DNA of 64,000 bases. It comes from Glandiceps talaboti. Taxonomy: Eukaryota > Hemichordata > Enteropneusta > Spengelidae. Below are positions 61,605 to 64,000 of the stretch, one piece after another (the first letter of the stretch is position 1; the number at the start of each line of letters is the position of its first letter). Below the pieces are notes generated by a model. It did not search any database, was not told the DNA's origin, and was given only the letters and a program-made list of their open reading frames with translations. Location: positions 14,841,003 to 14,905,002 of the forward strand of contig NC_135551.1 of assembly GCF_964340395.1 (NCBI RefSeq). Reading direction: 5' to 3'. The translations under genes were made by a program, and so were the position numbers.

Positions 61605-64000
61605 GAAAACATGAAAATATTTCATTTACGGATATTTACCTCACACACTGATTTGTGTTTTTACAATATTTCATTTACGGATATTTATCTCACACACTGA
61701 TTTGTGTTTTTACAATATTTCATTTACAGATATTTACCTCACACACTGATTTCTGTTTTTAAAATATTTCATTTACGGATATTTATCTCACACACTGATT
61801 TGTGTTTTTACAATATTTCATTTACAGATATTTACCTCACACACTGATTTCTGTTTTTAAAATATTTCATTTACGGATATTTATCTCACACACTGATTTC
61901 TGTTTTTAAAATATTTCATTTACAGATATTTACCTCACACATTGATTTGTGTTTTTAAAATATTTCATTTACAGATATTTACCTCACATTGATTTGTGTT
62001 TTTAAAATATTTCATTTACAGATATTTACCTCACACATTGATTTGTGTTTTTAAAATATTTCATTTACAGATATTACCTCACATTGATTTGTGTTTTTAA
62101 AATATTTCATTTACAGATATTTACCTCACATTGATTTGTGTTTTTAAAATATTTCATTTACAGATATTTACCTCACACATTGATTTGTGTTTTTAAAATA
62201 TTTCATTTACAGATATTTACCTCACATTGATTTGTGTTTTTAAAATATTTCATTTACAGATATTTACCTCACACATTGATTTGTGTTTTTAAAATATTTC
62301 ATTTACAGATATTTACCTCACACATTGATTTGTGTTTTTAAAATATTTCATTTATAGATATTTACCTCACACACTGATTTGTGTTTTTACAATATTTCAT
62401 TTACACATATTTACCTCACACACTGATTTGTGTTTTTACAATATTTCATTTATAGATATTTACCTCACACACTGATTGGTGTTTTTACAATATTTCATTT
62501 ACGGATATTTACATCACACGCTGATTTGTGTTTTTAAAATATTTCATTTATAGATATTTACCCCACACACTGATTTGTGTATTTACAATATTTCATTTAT
62601 AGATATTTACCTCACACATTGATTTGTGTTTTTACAATATTTCATTTATAGATATTTACCCCACACACTGATTTGTGTTTTTACAATATTTCATTTATAG
62701 ATATTTACCTCACACACTGATTGGTGTTTTTACAATATTTCATTTACGGATATTTACATCACACATTGATTTGTGTTTTTAAAATATTTCATTTATAGAT
62801 ATTTACCCCACACACTGATTTGTGTATTTACAATATTTCATTTATAGATATTTACCTCACACATTGATTTGTGTTTTTACAATATTTCATTTATAGATAT
62901 TTACCCCACACACTGATTTGTGTTTTTAAAATATTTCATTTACAGATATTTACCCCACACACTGATTTGTGTTTTTAAAATATTTCATTTACAGATATTT
63001 ACCCCACACACTGATTTGTGTATTTACAATATTTCATTTATAGATATTTACCTCACACATTGATTTGTGTTTTTACAATATTTCATTTATAGATATTTAC
63101 CCCACACACTGATTTGTGTTTTTAAAATATTTCATTTACAGATATTTACCCCACACACTGATTTGTGTATTTACAATATTTCATTTATAGATATTTACCT
63201 CACACATTGATTTGTGTTTTTACAATATTTCATTTATAGATATTTACCCCACACACTGATTTGTGTTTTTACAATATTTCATTTATAGATATTTACCTCA
63301 CACACTGATTTGTGTTTTTAAAATAATTCATTTACGGATATTTACCCCACACACTGATTTGTGTTTTTAAAATAATTCATTTACGGATATTTACCCCACA
63401 CACTGATTTCTGTTTTTACAATATTTCATTTATAGATATTTACCTCACACATTGATTTGTGTTTTTACAATATTTCATTTATAGATATTTACCTCACACA
63501 TTGATTTGTGTATTTACAATATTTCATTTATAGATATTTACCTCACACATTGATTTCTGTTTTTAAAATATTTCATTTATAGATATTTACCTCACACACT
63601 GATTTCTGTTTTTAAAATATTTCATTTATAGATATTTACCCCACACACTGATTTCTGTTTTTACAATATTTCATTTATAGATATTTACCTCACACATTGA
63701 TTTGTGTTTTTACAATATTTCATTTATAGATATTTACCTCACACATTGATTTGTGTATTTACAATATTTCATTTATAGATATTTACCTCACACATTGATT
63801 TCTGTTTTTAAAATATTTCATTTATAGATATTTACCTCACACACTGATTTGTGTTTTTAAAATATTTCATTTATAGATATTTACCTCACACATTGATTTG
63901 TGTTTTTACAATATTTCATTTATAGATATTTACCTCACACACTGATTTGTGTTTTTACAATATTTCATTTATAGATATTTACCTCACACACTGATTTGTG
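61605..64000. repeat. 48-49-bp intronic satellite, about 50 units, runs off the right edge
   Basis: The unit is 'aatatttcatttatagatat' plus 'ttacctcacacactgatttg' plus 'tgtttttac', in the CTPS intron upstream of exon 61595. Variants (acgg/acag/atag before 'atattta', 'cctc/cccc', 'aca c t ga/cattga', 'tttttac/tttttaa/tatttac') come in blocks, and one five-unit block of 245 bp repeats (see 'gattggtg' at 62474 and 62719). On the transcribed strand each unit holds GAGGTAAATA or GGGGTAAATA, resembling a splice donor. Confidence 0.93.

Noticed and set aside
61605-64000. CRISPR-like array or centromeric satellite
   Set aside because: The units are contiguous without spacers and the array lies in an intron of CTP synthase; nothing shows centromere function.

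Overview
This is a eukaryotic, animal-type nuclear window. Genes are split into many short exons with GT-AG introns, the non-coding DNA is AT-rich, and microsatellites, minisatellites and small inverted-repeat elements are dense. The gene content (a HECT ubiquitin ligase of the UBE3A/HECTD2 group with an N-terminal AZUL zinc finger, TIPRL, CTP synthase, secreted collagen-C1q proteins) fits a marine invertebrate. I cannot fix the phylum from sequence alone. Gene models below were built by hand from splice consensus plus reading-frame closure.

Layout, left to right. (1) 0.3-2.0 kb, minus strand: the first two coding exons of an unrecognised gene that runs off the left edge, with a perfect CRE palindrome 20 bp upstream of its ATG. 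(2) 4.5-46.5 kb, minus strand: a 20-exon HECT-type E3 ligase gene. All exon phases close into one 1093-codon frame. (3) A roughly 20-kb intron of that gene holds two plus-strand genes for secreted collagen-C1q proteins (22.2-23.6 and 30.9-33.0 kb). They are tandem duplicates inside a larger segmental duplication (about 18.4-25.7 and 27.1-36.1 kb). (4) Its first intron holds a probable small plus-strand gene at 43.3-44.5 kb. (5) 46.5-47.6 kb is a divergent promoter region shared with TIPRL (six coding exons, 47.6-51.9 kb, plus strand). (6) 53.3-55.4 kb is a hairpin-forming minisatellite. (7) 55.4-60.4 kb has no gene I can support and carries several inverted-repeat elements. (8) 60.5 kb to the right edge, minus strand: the last two coding exons of CTP synthase and a long intronic satellite that runs out of the window.

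The genes do not form one pathway. TIPRL acts in PP2A-family phosphatase and TOR signalling, the HECT protein in ubiquitin transfer, CTP synthase in nucleotide synthesis, and the C1q proteins are secreted. I found no evidence of a new multi-gene system. The most unusual features concern genome architecture. They are a duplicated C1q pair nested in a ligase intron, a 38-bp minisatellite that repeats a live splice donor, a foldback element that supplies the TIPRL 3' UTR and poly(A) signal, a MITE terminus amplified in tandem inside a CTP synthase intron, and hairpin or higher-order satellites.
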